From Gammaproteobacteria bacterium (GTDB lineage: Bacteria; Aquificota; Aquificia; Aquificales; QOAS01), in NCBI GenBank assembly GCA_003972855.1, contig QOAS01000109.1, forward strand, positions 1-9,937: a DNA stretch of 9,937 nucleotides. The letters run 5' to 3'. Both the position numbers and the translations under genes were made by a program. Under the pieces are notes generated by a model. That model saw nothing but the letters and a program-made list of their open reading frames with translations, was not told the DNA's origin and did not search any database. This document shows, piece after piece, positions 1-6,197 of this stretch (positions within the stretch are counted from its first letter, which is position 1; each line of letters starts with the position of its first letter).

Positions 1-216
1 ATGGCGGTGGCTCTGATTACCACCCTTTACGGGGCGCTAATGGCAAACGCATTTGCGGGTCCGATAGCCAATAAGTTAAAAACCTACGCGGAAAGGGCTT
101 TACTGATAAAACAGGTTTACGCGGAAGGGCTCTTGATGATTTTGAAAGGTGAAAACCCCCGCGTTATAGAGCAAAAATTAGCAATGCTTGCGGGTGTTCA
201 ACTTTCTTCCGAGTAA
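1..216 (+). CDS. motA: Flagellar stator protein MotA, C-terminal part
   Basis: This is the last 71 codons of an inner-membrane stator subunit that forms the ion channel with MotB and drives flagellar rotation. The segment TTLYGAL at residues 8-14 lies in the last transmembrane helix, and GPIANKL follows at 20-26; both match the conserved end of MotA/PomA proteins. The remainder is a charged cytoplasmic tail. Complete MotA proteins are about 250 residues, so the gene starts upstream and the first ATG of the window is internal. It ends with TAA, 15 bp before motB1, in the usual motA-motB order. The family call is firm. The type of coupling ion cannot be read from this fragment. Confidence 0.9.
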   Translation: MAVALITTLYGALMANAFAGPIANKLKTYAERALLIKQVYAEGLLMILKGENPRVIEQKLAMLAGVQLSSE

Positions 217-231
217 TAGAGGTCTAAGAAA

Positions 232-945
232 ATGGCAAAAAAGAAAAAACAGGAATGTCCTCCCCTCCCTATGTGGATGACCACTTTTTCCGACCTTATG
301 TCTCTGCTTTTGACATTCTTTGTTCTCCTTTTTTCAATGAGTTCCATCTCCAAGGAAAAATTTCTAAAATTTCTCCAAACGCTGGAGTTTATGTGGGGTA
401 TAAACATCATTAAGGAAACCAAACCCCCTTCTCAGGTTCAGCCGGGGGTAAATCCTCCCGTTGAAATGTATCCCAAACCAGAAAAGTGGAGTGAGGTAAG
501 AAATGCGGTAAAGAAAGCAAAAAAAACCTTTTCGGAGGCGGGAATACCCGTTAAGGAGGTAAAAAAATCCAAGGAGATAATTCTCCGCCTGCCGGCGGAT
601 TACCTCTTTGACGAAGGTTCCTATATTCCAAATTCCAAATACATTCCCCTCTTAAAGAAGGTTTGCAACATTTTAAAAAGGTTACACGCTCCAATAAGAA
701 TAGAGGGACACACCGACAGCAAACCCATTTACCGATACCCCAAAATTGTGGACAACTGGGATTTATCCCTTTTAAGGGCTATATACTTGGCGAAGTATTT
801 TGTAGAGTGGGGATTTCCCGAAGATAAACTTTCCGTTGGAGGATACGCGGATACCGAACCTATAGCTCCCAATAACACCCCCGAAGGGAGGGCAAAAAAC
901 CGAAGGATAGATATCGTAATTTTTGTAGGAGAAGAAAAACTTTGA
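232..945 (+). CDS. motB: Flagellar stator protein MotB (first copy), OmpA-like domain intact
   Basis: The 237-residue protein is a peptidoglycan-anchored stator subunit. A short Lys-rich cytoplasmic N-terminus leads into one transmembrane helix (about 19-38) that begins FSDLMSLLLTFF. Asp21 is the conserved ion-binding aspartate (equivalent to Asp32 of E. coli MotB). After a Pro-rich linker (about 62-85), the OmpA/MotB domain (about 115-232) carries IEGHTDS (157-163), NWDLSLLRA (175-183) and NRRIDI (223-228), the standard peptidoglycan-binding signature. A GAGGT ribosome site lies 8 bp before the ATG. The gene follows motA and is followed 9 bp later by a second motB. The helix resembles sodium-type PomB proteins, and A. 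aeolicus stators are reported to use Na+, but ion choice here is inference. Confidence 0.95.
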   Translation: MAKKKKQECPPLPMWMTTFSDLMSLLLTFFVLLFSMSSISKEKFLKFLQTLEFMWGINIIKETKPPSQVQPGVNPPVEMYPKPEKWSEVRNAVKKAKKTFSEAGIPVKEVKKSKEIILRLPADYLFDEGSYIPNSKYIPLLKKVCNILKRLHAPIRIEGHTDSKPIYRYPKIVDNWDLSLLRAIYLAKYFVEWGFPEDKLSVGGYADTEPIAPNNTPEGRAKNRRIDIVIFVGEEKL

Positions 946-954
946 GGGTTTACT

Positions 955-1728
955 ATGGCTAAGAAAAAGGGAAGTGAACAAGACTGTCCTAAATTTCCCG
1001 CGTGGATGACAACCTTCTCCGACCTTATGTCTCTACTTTTGACATTTTTTATTCTCCTCTATTCCATGTCCGTTATAGACATCACTTCCTTTTCCAAGTG
1101 GATAAGTTTTTTTCAAGGTGGTAGGACTATAACACCACCTGCAACGGTAATTCCCCCTCCCGTTTCTCCTCCCCAAATCAGCAGGTTGGCTATAAAGGCT
1201 CAAAAGCTCCTTTCCAAAATCCACGCCTATAGCGCCTTTCAGGTGATAGTTTCTAAAAATGAAATGACTATTCGCTTCCCCTACGGGGTTAATTTTGACG
1301 AAGGGGACTATAAACTTAAACCGAAATTTAAAAAGGCTTTGCGGGAAATTGTTCCCCTAATTGAGGAATTAAAGGGAAAGAACTTCCGTTTGGTGGTTCA
1401 AGGTTTTGCCTCCTCTTTGGAAAAACCTAAATACCGATTTATTGCGGACAACTGGGAGCTTTCCGCCAAAAGGGCTACGGAGGTGGTTAGGTTTTTAATA
1501 CGGAGTGGTTTGGATAGAAAAAAGATTACCGCGGAGGCTTACGGAACGCTTAGACCCGTATACACCGGAGATAACAAACTTTTGCTAAAGAAAAATGCAA
1601 GAGTGGAATTGCACCTACGCTTTTACAGTGAAGACTACCTAAGGGGTAACCCTCCGCCTAAAGAGGAAAAAAGGATTATTCCCATACCCGAACTTGAACG
1701 CTTATTTGACAACCAACAAAATAGGTAA
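955..1728 (+). CDS. motB: Flagellar stator protein MotB (second copy), divergent peptidoglycan-binding motif
   Basis: This 257-residue paralog of the preceding gene keeps nearly the same N-terminus: PAWMTTFSDLMSLLLTFF at 15-32, with channel aspartate Asp23. A Pro-rich linker (about 60-73) follows. The periplasmic OmpA-like domain has drifted. Where the first copy has EGHTDS, this one reads VQGFASS (about 148-154), losing the conserved His and Asp. NWELSAKRA (166-174) and the C-terminal NARVELHLR (about 214-222) keep conserved Arg residues. An acidic and basic tail of about 30 residues follows. A GAGGG site precedes the ATG. Tandem motB1-motB2 after a single motA is known from Aquifex, so this is probably a real second stator subunit rather than a decaying copy; the reading frame is intact. 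Confidence 0.92.
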   Translation: MAKKKGSEQDCPKFPAWMTTFSDLMSLLLTFFILLYSMSVIDITSFSKWISFFQGGRTITPPATVIPPPVSPPQISRLAIKAQKLLSKIHAYSAFQVIVSKNEMTIRFPYGVNFDEGDYKLKPKFKKALREIVPLIEELKGKNFRLVVQGFASSLEKPKYRFIADNWELSAKRATEVVRFLIRSGLDRKKITAEAYGTLRPVYTGDNKLLLKKNARVELHLRFYSEDYLRGNPPPKEEKRIIPIPELERLFDNQQNR

Positions 1729-1733
1729 GGATT

Positions 1734-2276
1734 ATGGACAACTGCGAAAGGTTTAAAAGAATCAAACTCCTACTTTCGGATGTGGACGGCGTTATGAACG
1801 ACGGTAGGATTTACTATCTCCCCACCCCCGAAGGTGTAGAGGTTGCAAAATTTTTCAATGTAAAGGACGGTTTGGGTATAAGGCTATTCCAAAAGGCGGG
1901 ATTTGAATTCGGAATTATCACCGGGAGGAAAGATAAGGTTGTGGAAACCCGATGTAGAGACCTCGGATGTAGGTTCTACGCTTTGGGGGTAAAAGATAAA
2001 GCCCGTAAGGTTTTGGAAATTCTGCAAGAGGCAAAATTGAGTAAGGAGGAAGTTGCCTATATAGGGGACGATTGGAATGATGTTCCCGTTTTTGATATAG
2101 TAGGACTTTCCCTTGCGCCCTACGATGCACCCCAAGAGATAAAGGAAAGGGTTGATTTCGTTATTCCCGTCAAAGGGGGAGAAGGTGTTATCCGTTACGC
2201 GGTGGAAAAAATTTTAAAATGCAAAGGTTTGTTTGAAAAAGCCATAGAAGAATTTTTAGCCTCCCTCAAAGGTTAG
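1734..2276 (+). CDS. kdsC: 3-deoxy-D-manno-octulosonate 8-phosphate phosphatase (KdsC)
   Basis: This HAD-superfamily phosphatase removes phosphate from Kdo-8-phosphate, a cytoplasmic step in lipopolysaccharide core synthesis. The 180 residues are the usual KdsC length. Motif I is LSDVDGVMNDG (14-24), with nucleophile Asp16 and acid/base Asp18. Motif II is IITGR (61-65), a conserved Lys lies near 87, and motif III/IV is GDDWNDVP (111-118; the family usually has GDDVND). There is no large cap domain, as expected for tetrameric KdsC. The start is 5 bp after motB2, and its ribosome site GGTAAGG overlaps the motB2 stop, so it is cotranscribed with the stator genes. The C-terminal 15 residues (FEKAIEEFLASLKG) are a helical extension. 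Its presence implies a Gram-negative outer membrane. Confidence 0.95.
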   Translation: MDNCERFKRIKLLLSDVDGVMNDGRIYYLPTPEGVEVAKFFNVKDGLGIRLFQKAGFEFGIITGRKDKVVETRCRDLGCRFYALGVKDKARKVLEILQEAKLSKEEVAYIGDDWNDVPVFDIVGLSLAPYDAPQEIKERVDFVIPVKGGEGVIRYAVEKILKCKGLFEKAIEEFLASLKG

Positions 2277-2326
2277 AACGCGGTCATTGTTAATAAAAGT
2301 AGAATTTGCAAAATTATAAATATACC

Positions 2327-2794
2327 ATGAACGGGGTTCCCCTTTTTCTTTCAACAATCAATTTATACCCGATAGCCCAACGCTATAACAAGCAAAGGAA
2401 AGATGACCCCGAAGTTCAGAGGGAAATACAAAAACTCCGTGAAATAGACCGCAAAGTTAAAGCCCATGAAATGGCACATGTATCCGTTGGGGGACCCTAC
2501 GCGGGGATGCCCGTTTACAGCTACGTTAAAGGACCCGACGGAAAACTTTATGCGGTTGCGGGAGAAGTTCCCATAGATGTTTCCGAAGAAAGAGACCCCG
2601 AGGAAACAGTAAGAAAAATGGAAAGGGTTATCGCCGCCGCGTTGGCACCGGCGGACCCGTCTCCCCAAGATTTAAAGGTTGCCGCCGTAGCATCCGTGAA
2701 GCTGGCTAAAGCCCGCCACGAAATTATGCAAAAAAAATTGAAGGAAACTTACGGAGTTTTAGATTTTAAAACCTACACCGAAAGGATTTTTTAA
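2327..2794 (+). CDS. SprA-related putative zinc metalloprotease
   Basis: A protein of about 155 residues matching the SprA-related family (PF12118, putative metalloprotease catalytic domain). The diagnostic segment is KAHEMAHVSVGGPYAGMP, which contains an HEXXH zinc site. It is followed by Y-V-K-GPDGKLYAVAGEVPID, then by DPEETVRKME and AALAPADPSPQD, all typical of the family. No signal peptide or membrane helix is visible. I prefer the ATG at 2327. A TTG at 2306 would add seven residues but has no better ribosome site, and the AT-rich stretch between them contains TATAAA (2315-2320), which would fit a -10 for an almost leaderless message. The gene ends 2 bp from the convergent mnmC2. No substrate has been assigned by anything visible here; metalloprotease activity is inferred from the motif. 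Confidence 0.8.
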   Translation: MNGVPLFLSTINLYPIAQRYNKQRKDDPEVQREIQKLREIDRKVKAHEMAHVSVGGPYAGMPVYSYVKGPDGKLYAVAGEVPIDVSEERDPEETVRKMERVIAAALAPADPSPQDLKVAAVASVKLAKARHEIMQKKLKETYGVLDFKTYTERIF

Positions 2795-2796
2795 AA

Positions 2797-3624
2797 TCAG
2801 CCTCTAACCTCTTTTAGGTAGTTTTCCAAAATCTTTTCCCTGGAAAGGCATAGGCAAGGGTCTCTATAGGGAACCGCTTTGGGAGAAGTTAAAATCTTTT
2901 TTACCTCCTTTTCGGAAAGGGGGTAAACGTTATCGCTCGCGGGTGTTCCCTTTAGGGTCGCCGCCGTGCCGGGACTTTTCCTCCCTACCGGTTTGGTGTT
3001 AAAGATTTTAAATCCCAATTCCCACAAAGCCCTCCTTACTGGCAGAGCGGTAGAGTAGCTTACCCAAAAGGCGTCCTCTTTCATAATTCCCTTTAAAAGG
3101 GAAAGGAATTCCAAAGTCCACAATTCCGCATTTCTTTTTGGAGAAAAGGCGTCGTGGTATATCGCGTCAAAATTTAAATTCCTCAATTCCTTTACCCTTT
3201 CCCTCGCATCGCCCAAAAGAATGTTTACCGAGACATGCTCCACTTCAAAGGAAGTCTTTTTCCTCCTCAAAATGTTTTCTCCCAGTTTTTTGTAAAACTC
3301 CCCGTAGGGAGGGGGTAATTCCAGTTCACCTATAAGGGGGACTATCCGATATTCCAAACCAAAATAGTGAATTTTCAGGTTTGGATTAACCTCTTTCAGT
3401 TTTACCGCGGTAACCGTTAAGTTGTAACCCAACCCGAAACCCACCTCAAGGAGATATATTTCATCTTGCCTTTTGGCTTTCCAAAAGAGATTGGAGGGTA
3501 GGAGGAATTTTTTTAAACTTTCCTCTATCGCCCCCGCGCTTACGCTGTGATATGATTCTCCGAAATAGGGGTGGTAGAGGGTAAAGGAACCGTCCGCGGT
3601 TTTAATTTTTTTAAAATTTGCCAT
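2797..3624 (-). CDS. mnmC2: tRNA mnm5(s2)U34 methyltransferase, stand-alone MnmC2 (DUF752)
   Basis: This SAM-dependent methyltransferase is predicted to convert 5-aminomethyl-2-thiouridine at the tRNA wobble position to the methylaminomethyl form. The SAM-binding loop is LLEVGFGLGYN (58-68), followed by FGLEY (88-92), the acidic LLGDARE (136-142) and the family hallmark YHDAFSPKRNAELWT (156-170). GRKSPGTAAT (214-223) closes the domain. At 275 residues there is no room for the FAD oxidase domain (MnmC1) fused to it in E. coli. The A. aeolicus DUF752 protein is a characterised stand-alone MnmC2 of the same type. It is the last gene of the leftward operon, and its ATG overlaps the end of the preceding 186-aa gene by 14 bp, suggesting translational coupling. 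Confidence 0.9.
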   Translation of the reverse strand: MANFKKIKTADGSFTLYHPYFGESYHSVSAGAIEESLKKFLLPSNLFWKAKRQDEIYLLEVGFGLGYNLTVTAVKLKEVNPNLKIHYFGLEYRIVPLIGELELPPPYGEFYKKLGENILRRKKTSFEVEHVSVNILLGDARERVKELRNLNFDAIYHDAFSPKRNAELWTLEFLSLLKGIMKEDAFWVSYSTALPVRRALWELGFKIFNTKPVGRKSPGTAATLKGTPASDNVYPLSEKEVKKILTSPKAVPYRDPCLCLSREKILENYLKEVRG

Positions 3625-4171
3625 CCGAAATTAGATTTTCTAATATTTTTTCACACTCTTTGATAAGTTGCTTTCTCAAAATACGGTAGTTATCTTCATC
3701 TTCTATTCTTATACTTTCAAGTTTTACAAAAATTTCTGCACACAACTTGGGGTCTTTGCGAAGTTTTAGCTCCTTTAAAAGCTTGAAAAGTCTATCTATT
3801 TCCCCATAAAGTTGGGTTTTTAGCGCATAAATGTAAATCTTTCTAATGTTTTCGTAGAATCTTGCCAAATGCAAAACCAAATCCCAAGTATTTTTAGCGG
3901 TAAATGTATGTTCTATCGCTATATTTTTATCCTCCGCTAAATAGATTATTTTTTTATCCTCCGGCTCGTGGGATAGAAAAAACTCATTTTTATCCACTAA
4001 AAGGATGTTACTAACCCACTTATCCACTTCGGGAATGTAGAAATTCAAAATATATTTCCCCTTGTTTCCCAAAATTTTAACCTTAAAAGGTAATATCTCC
4101 TCCAATATTTTCAAATTCTTGCCGTCAAAGGAATTCTTTTCCTTTTTCCTTCTAAAGAAGCTAAAAATCAA
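3611..4171 (-). CDS. Hypothetical protein, 186 aa, between cutA and mnmC2
   Basis: I do not recognise a family. The start is a TTG 17 bp after the cutA stop, preceded by a G-rich stretch and AAAGG that can serve as a ribosome site; no ATG is available near the front. The N-terminus is very basic (FFRRKKEK at 5-12). Residues 25-95 look like alternating beta-strand segments, and 98-180 are mostly amphipathic helix rich in Lys, Glu and Leu. No signal peptide or membrane helix is seen. The DNA is more AT-rich than its neighbours. Its 14-bp overlap with mnmC2 and tight operon position argue that it is a true gene. A link to tRNA modification is only positional. Confidence 0.75.
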   Translation of the reverse strand: MIFSFFRRKKEKNSFDGKNLKILEEILPFKVKILGNKGKYILNFYIPEVDKWVSNILLVDKNEFFLSHEPEDKKIIYLAEDKNIAIEHTFTAKNTWDLVLHLARFYENIRKIYIYALKTQLYGEIDRLFKLLKELKLRKDPKLCAEIFVKLESIRIEDEDNYRILRKQLIKECEKILENLISDGKF

Positions 4172-4188
4172 CCTTTAACCCCCTTGGG

Positions 4189-4503
4189 TTATTGGAGACT
4201 TTCGTCTATCCAATTGAGGTAGTCCCCGTTACCACCTATTACGGGTAAAGCTATAATTTCCGGCACCGTGTAGGGGTGGATTTTTTTAACCTCCTCGGTC
4301 AGTTTGGAAAGTTTTTCCAACGAGGTTTTTATTATCAGAAGACTTTCCTTGTCGTTTTCTATGTTACCCTTCCACCAGTAGAGGGATTTAACTTCTTTTA
4401 CCACATTGACGCAGGCACCGAGCTTGTTTTCAACGATATAGTTGGCTATATCTTCTCCCTTATCTACGGGGGTTGTTATAAGAACCACGCAGTAACCTTT
4501 CAT
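4189..4503 (-). CDS. cutA: Divalent-cation tolerance protein CutA
   Basis: A 104-residue CutA1-family protein, a trimeric ferredoxin-like fold associated with copper/divalent cation tolerance; its biochemical role is still debated. Family blocks are VVLITTPVDKGEDIA (6-20), LGACVNVV (28-35), SLYWWKG (40-46), LLIIKT (55-60), HPYTVPEIIALPV (76-88) and GNGDYLNWIDESL (91-103). Most homologs have HPYEVPE, so Thr at 79 is a small departure. Start choice: the frame stays open upstream, but that part encodes the neighbouring 61-aa gene in another frame, and the ATG at 4503 gives the canonical N-terminus and length. No clear Shine-Dalgarno is present, so translation may depend on coupling to the gene 13 bp upstream. 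Confidence 0.92.
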   Translation of the reverse strand: MKGYCVVLITTPVDKGEDIANYIVENKLGACVNVVKEVKSLYWWKGNIENDKESLLIIKTSLEKLSKLTEEVKKIHPYTVPEIIALPVIGGNGDYLNWIDESLQ

Positions 4504-4516
4504 TTGAAAATTAATA

Positions 4517-4702
4517 TTATCGCTTTTTTCTTGAAAAAATCTTGAAAATGAAACAATTGCTGACTTTTTCCACAAGTTTTTCACATTTAGAGGGATAAAA
4601 TTCGCAGAAAAAGAAGGATAAGGAAATAATAATAGCCAAAGTTCCCCAAACAATTCCACTATAAAAGATAGCCCATCTTTGAAATTGTCCTACGATATCC
4701 AT
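4517..4702 (-). CDS. Small single-pass membrane protein, 61 aa, unknown function
   Basis: A short gene that exactly fills the gap between the MEMO-family gene (21 bp upstream) and cutA (13 bp downstream). The ATG at 4702 is preceded by AAGGTAAAGGGAAA, one of the clearer ribosome sites on this strand. The protein starts MDIVGQFQRW, has one hydrophobic helix at about residues 10-33, two Cys near 33 and 40, and a basic C-terminus ending SRKKR, which predicts an inner-membrane anchor with the tail in the cytoplasm. I do not recognise a family. Its fit into the operon, its ribosome site and its clean membrane helix argue for a real gene, though short length leaves doubt. Confidence 0.55.
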   Translation of the reverse strand: MDIVGQFQRWAIFYSGIVWGTLAIIISLSFFFCEFYPSKCEKLVEKVSNCFIFKIFSRKKR

Positions 4703-4723
4703 TTTCCCTTTACCTTGCGGTTT

Positions 4724-5542
4724 TTAAACAAAAATCATTCCCGCATAGGCTACGACGCTGGAGTAATCCCCCGTAGTTTGTCCACTGTTGGTGTAATCAA
4801 TAAGTTTTCCCACCTTTGCCCCCATCGTTTTGGCAACCTCTATGCCGACAACTGCCGGAATTATTCCGCACATGGATATTTGATACCTAAAGACCCTTTC
4901 GTATAAACAGGCGGTATCCAATTTTTCCATGCACTCTATAGCTAAAGAGTCAAGTTCCTTAGCCCGCTCCGCGGGTATATAGTGAGACATATCGGAACTG
5001 ATAACTATTAAGGTTTCATCCCTGTAAGGGGAAAGAACCTTTGAAAGTTGCTTTGCCACATAAAGGGCATCTTCGTAACGGAGAAGGCTTAGCACTATAG
5101 GGGTTATCTTGAACTCCTTTTGGGCAAAAACTTGGAGGAAAGGCAATTGAACTTCCAAAGAGTGTTCAAATTTGTGGGCATCTTCGTCTAAGGAAAATCC
5201 GTAAAATTCGGTAAGACTCTCCCTTATTTCCCTATCAATCTCAACCTCCCCGAGGGGAGTTAGCCAAAAGTCTCCGCTGTAGACCGATACGGGCGCTCCC
5301 AAACCCGTATGGTTGGGTCCCAAAAGGACAACCCTCGGAGGTATTTCTATCCTTTTGTAAACCTCACAGGCGGTTTTTCCGCTATAGATGTAACCCGCGT
5401 GGGGAACTAAAATAGCCTTTGCCTTTATCTTATCCCCCACAAAAGGTTTTCCGCACACGAAATTTATAAGGGCTAATAGTTCTTCCTTTTCCGCGGGATA
5501 GAAAGTTCCCGCCACGGCGGGTTGTCTAACTTTTTTCATCAC
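4724..5542 (-). CDS. amrB: MEMO-family protein (AmmeMemoRadiSam system protein B)
   Basis: This 272-residue protein belongs to the MEMO1/AmmeMemoRadiSam B family, related in fold to class III extradiol dioxygenases. Visible blocks are RQPAVAGTFYP (6-16), VPHAGYIYSG (46-55), LLGPNHTG (73-80), FEHSLEVQLPFL (125-136), SSDMSHY (182-188), CGIIPAV (225-231) and DYTNSGQTTGDYSS (249-262). The His48, His78 and Cys225 positions correspond to the putative metal-site residues of human MEMO1. The usual partners AmmeMemoRadiSam A and the radical-SAM protein are not in the window. The start is GTG 5542 or the ATG immediately after it; neither has a clear ribosome site. It lies 36 bp after hypA in the same operon. 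The enzymatic reaction is unknown. Confidence 0.9.
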   Translation of the reverse strand: MMKKVRQPAVAGTFYPAEKEELLALINFVCGKPFVGDKIKAKAILVPHAGYIYSGKTACEVYKRIEIPPRVVLLGPNHTGLGAPVSVYSGDFWLTPLGEVEIDREIRESLTEFYGFSLDEDAHKFEHSLEVQLPFLQVFAQKEFKITPIVLSLLRYEDALYVAKQLSKVLSPYRDETLIVISSDMSHYIPAERAKELDSLAIECMEKLDTACLYERVFRYQISMCGIIPAVVGIEVAKTMGAKVGKLIDYTNSGQTTGDYSSVVAYAGMIFV

Positions 5543-5578
5543 AGTTTTGTAATTTAAATAAGGAAAAACGGAAAAACT

Positions 5579-5932
5579 TTAATCTTCAAGTTCAAATTCT
5601 AAACTCTTTAGTTGTAAATCCTGTCCTCGGACTATTTCGGTATTTAAAGAACCGCAGTGGGGACATTTACGGGAAAATCTACCTTCCAGTTGGCTTTCTT
5701 TACCGCAATCTATACACTTTACCGCTACCTTTTCTATTTCCAAAATCAATTCCGCTTCTTCGCAAATGGTCTTTTCCTTAAAGGTGTCAAAGGCTATTTT
5801 TAAGAGGTCGGGTTCAACCCCCGATAGAACCCCTACTCCCACTACCACCTTGGTAACCTTTTGGGCGTTGTGTTTTCGGGCAAGGTCCTCTATCAGTGTC
5901 ATCAATGAAGAAACTATGGAAAACTCGTGCAT
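5579..5932 (-). CDS. hypA: [NiFe]-hydrogenase nickel-insertion protein HypA
   Basis: HypA is a cytoplasmic nickel metallochaperone that acts with HypB to load nickel into the hydrogenase large subunit. The N-terminal MHE (1-3) supplies the high-affinity nickel site (His2). The zinc-binding loop has CIDC at 73-76 and CPHC at 90-93. At 117 residues it has the usual length. It is the first gene of a leftward operon with the MEMO gene, a small membrane protein, cutA, an unknown gene and mnmC2. Only 28 bp separate it from the divergent moaD, and no Shine-Dalgarno is visible before the ATG, so a very short leader or leaderless message is likely. Confidence 0.96.
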   Translation of the reverse strand: MHEFSIVSSLMTLIEDLARKHNAQKVTKVVVGVGVLSGVEPDLLKIAFDTFKEKTICEEAELILEIEKVAVKCIDCGKESQLEGRFSRKCPHCGSLNTEIVRGQDLQLKSLEFELED

Positions 5933-5940
5933 GGTAGGGA

Positions 5941-5946
5941 TAGAAT
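5941..5946 (+). promoter_or_regulatory. Possible -10 element for moaD in the 28-bp hypA-moaD gap
   Basis: TAGAAT, five of six bases of the sigma-70-type -10 consensus, ends 14 bp before the moaD ATG. The best -35 candidate, TGGAAA at 5917-5922, is weak and lies inside hypA. Neither gene has a ribosome site in this gap, which fits short-leader transcripts. Low confidence. Confidence 0.3.
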
Positions 5947-5960
5947 TTTCTTAAACCTAT

Positions 5961-6197
5961 ATGGAAGTAAAGGTGCTTTACTTTGCAGTGCTTAGAGATA
6001 TAACGGGGAAAGACCGAGAAACTATTAAATTTACGGGAAAAACCACCCAAGAGCTTAGGATTTTGCTTAAGAACAAATACCCCAAAGGGGCTAAATATTT
6101 TGACATAAGTAGATTTGCGGTTAATGGGGAATATTACGAGGGGAAACTAAAAGAGGGAGATGTGGTGGCGATAATCCCACCCGTGAGCGGGGGCTAA
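5961..6197 (+). CDS. moaD: Molybdopterin synthase small subunit MoaD (ubiquitin-like sulfur carrier)
   Basis: A 78-residue beta-grasp sulfur carrier. It begins MEVKVLYFAVLRDITGK, has the FAVNGEY strand-turn (52-58), EGDVVAIIPPVSGG near the end, and finishes in the Gly-Gly that is adenylylated by MoeB and thiocarboxylated. That C-terminal PPVSGG is characteristic of MoaD rather than ThiS. It works with MoaE to put the dithiolene sulfurs into molybdopterin. No partner gene is adjacent: it stands alone, divergent from hypA and overlapping by 4 bp, stop to stop, the convergent HupH-like gene. The role in molybdenum/tungsten cofactor synthesis follows from the family; a generic sulfur-carrier role is the alternative. 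Confidence 0.9.
   Translation: MEVKVLYFAVLRDITGKDRETIKFTGKTTQELRILLKNKYPKGAKYFDISRFAVNGEYYEGKLKEGDVVAIIPPVSGG

Noticed and set aside
4276..4545. Plus-strand frames opposite cutA, amrB, hypA, hupH-like and hypB, and minus-strand frames opposite motB, kdsC, sprA-like and hyaD
   Set aside because: They lie opposite confidently assigned genes, show no family motifs and lack ribosome sites, so they are shadows of the real coding strand.
4504..4659. Longer CutA with a 52-residue N-terminal extension
   Set aside because: The extension is not CutA-like and lies over the 61-aa gene in another frame. The ATG at 4503 gives the canonical CutA start and length.
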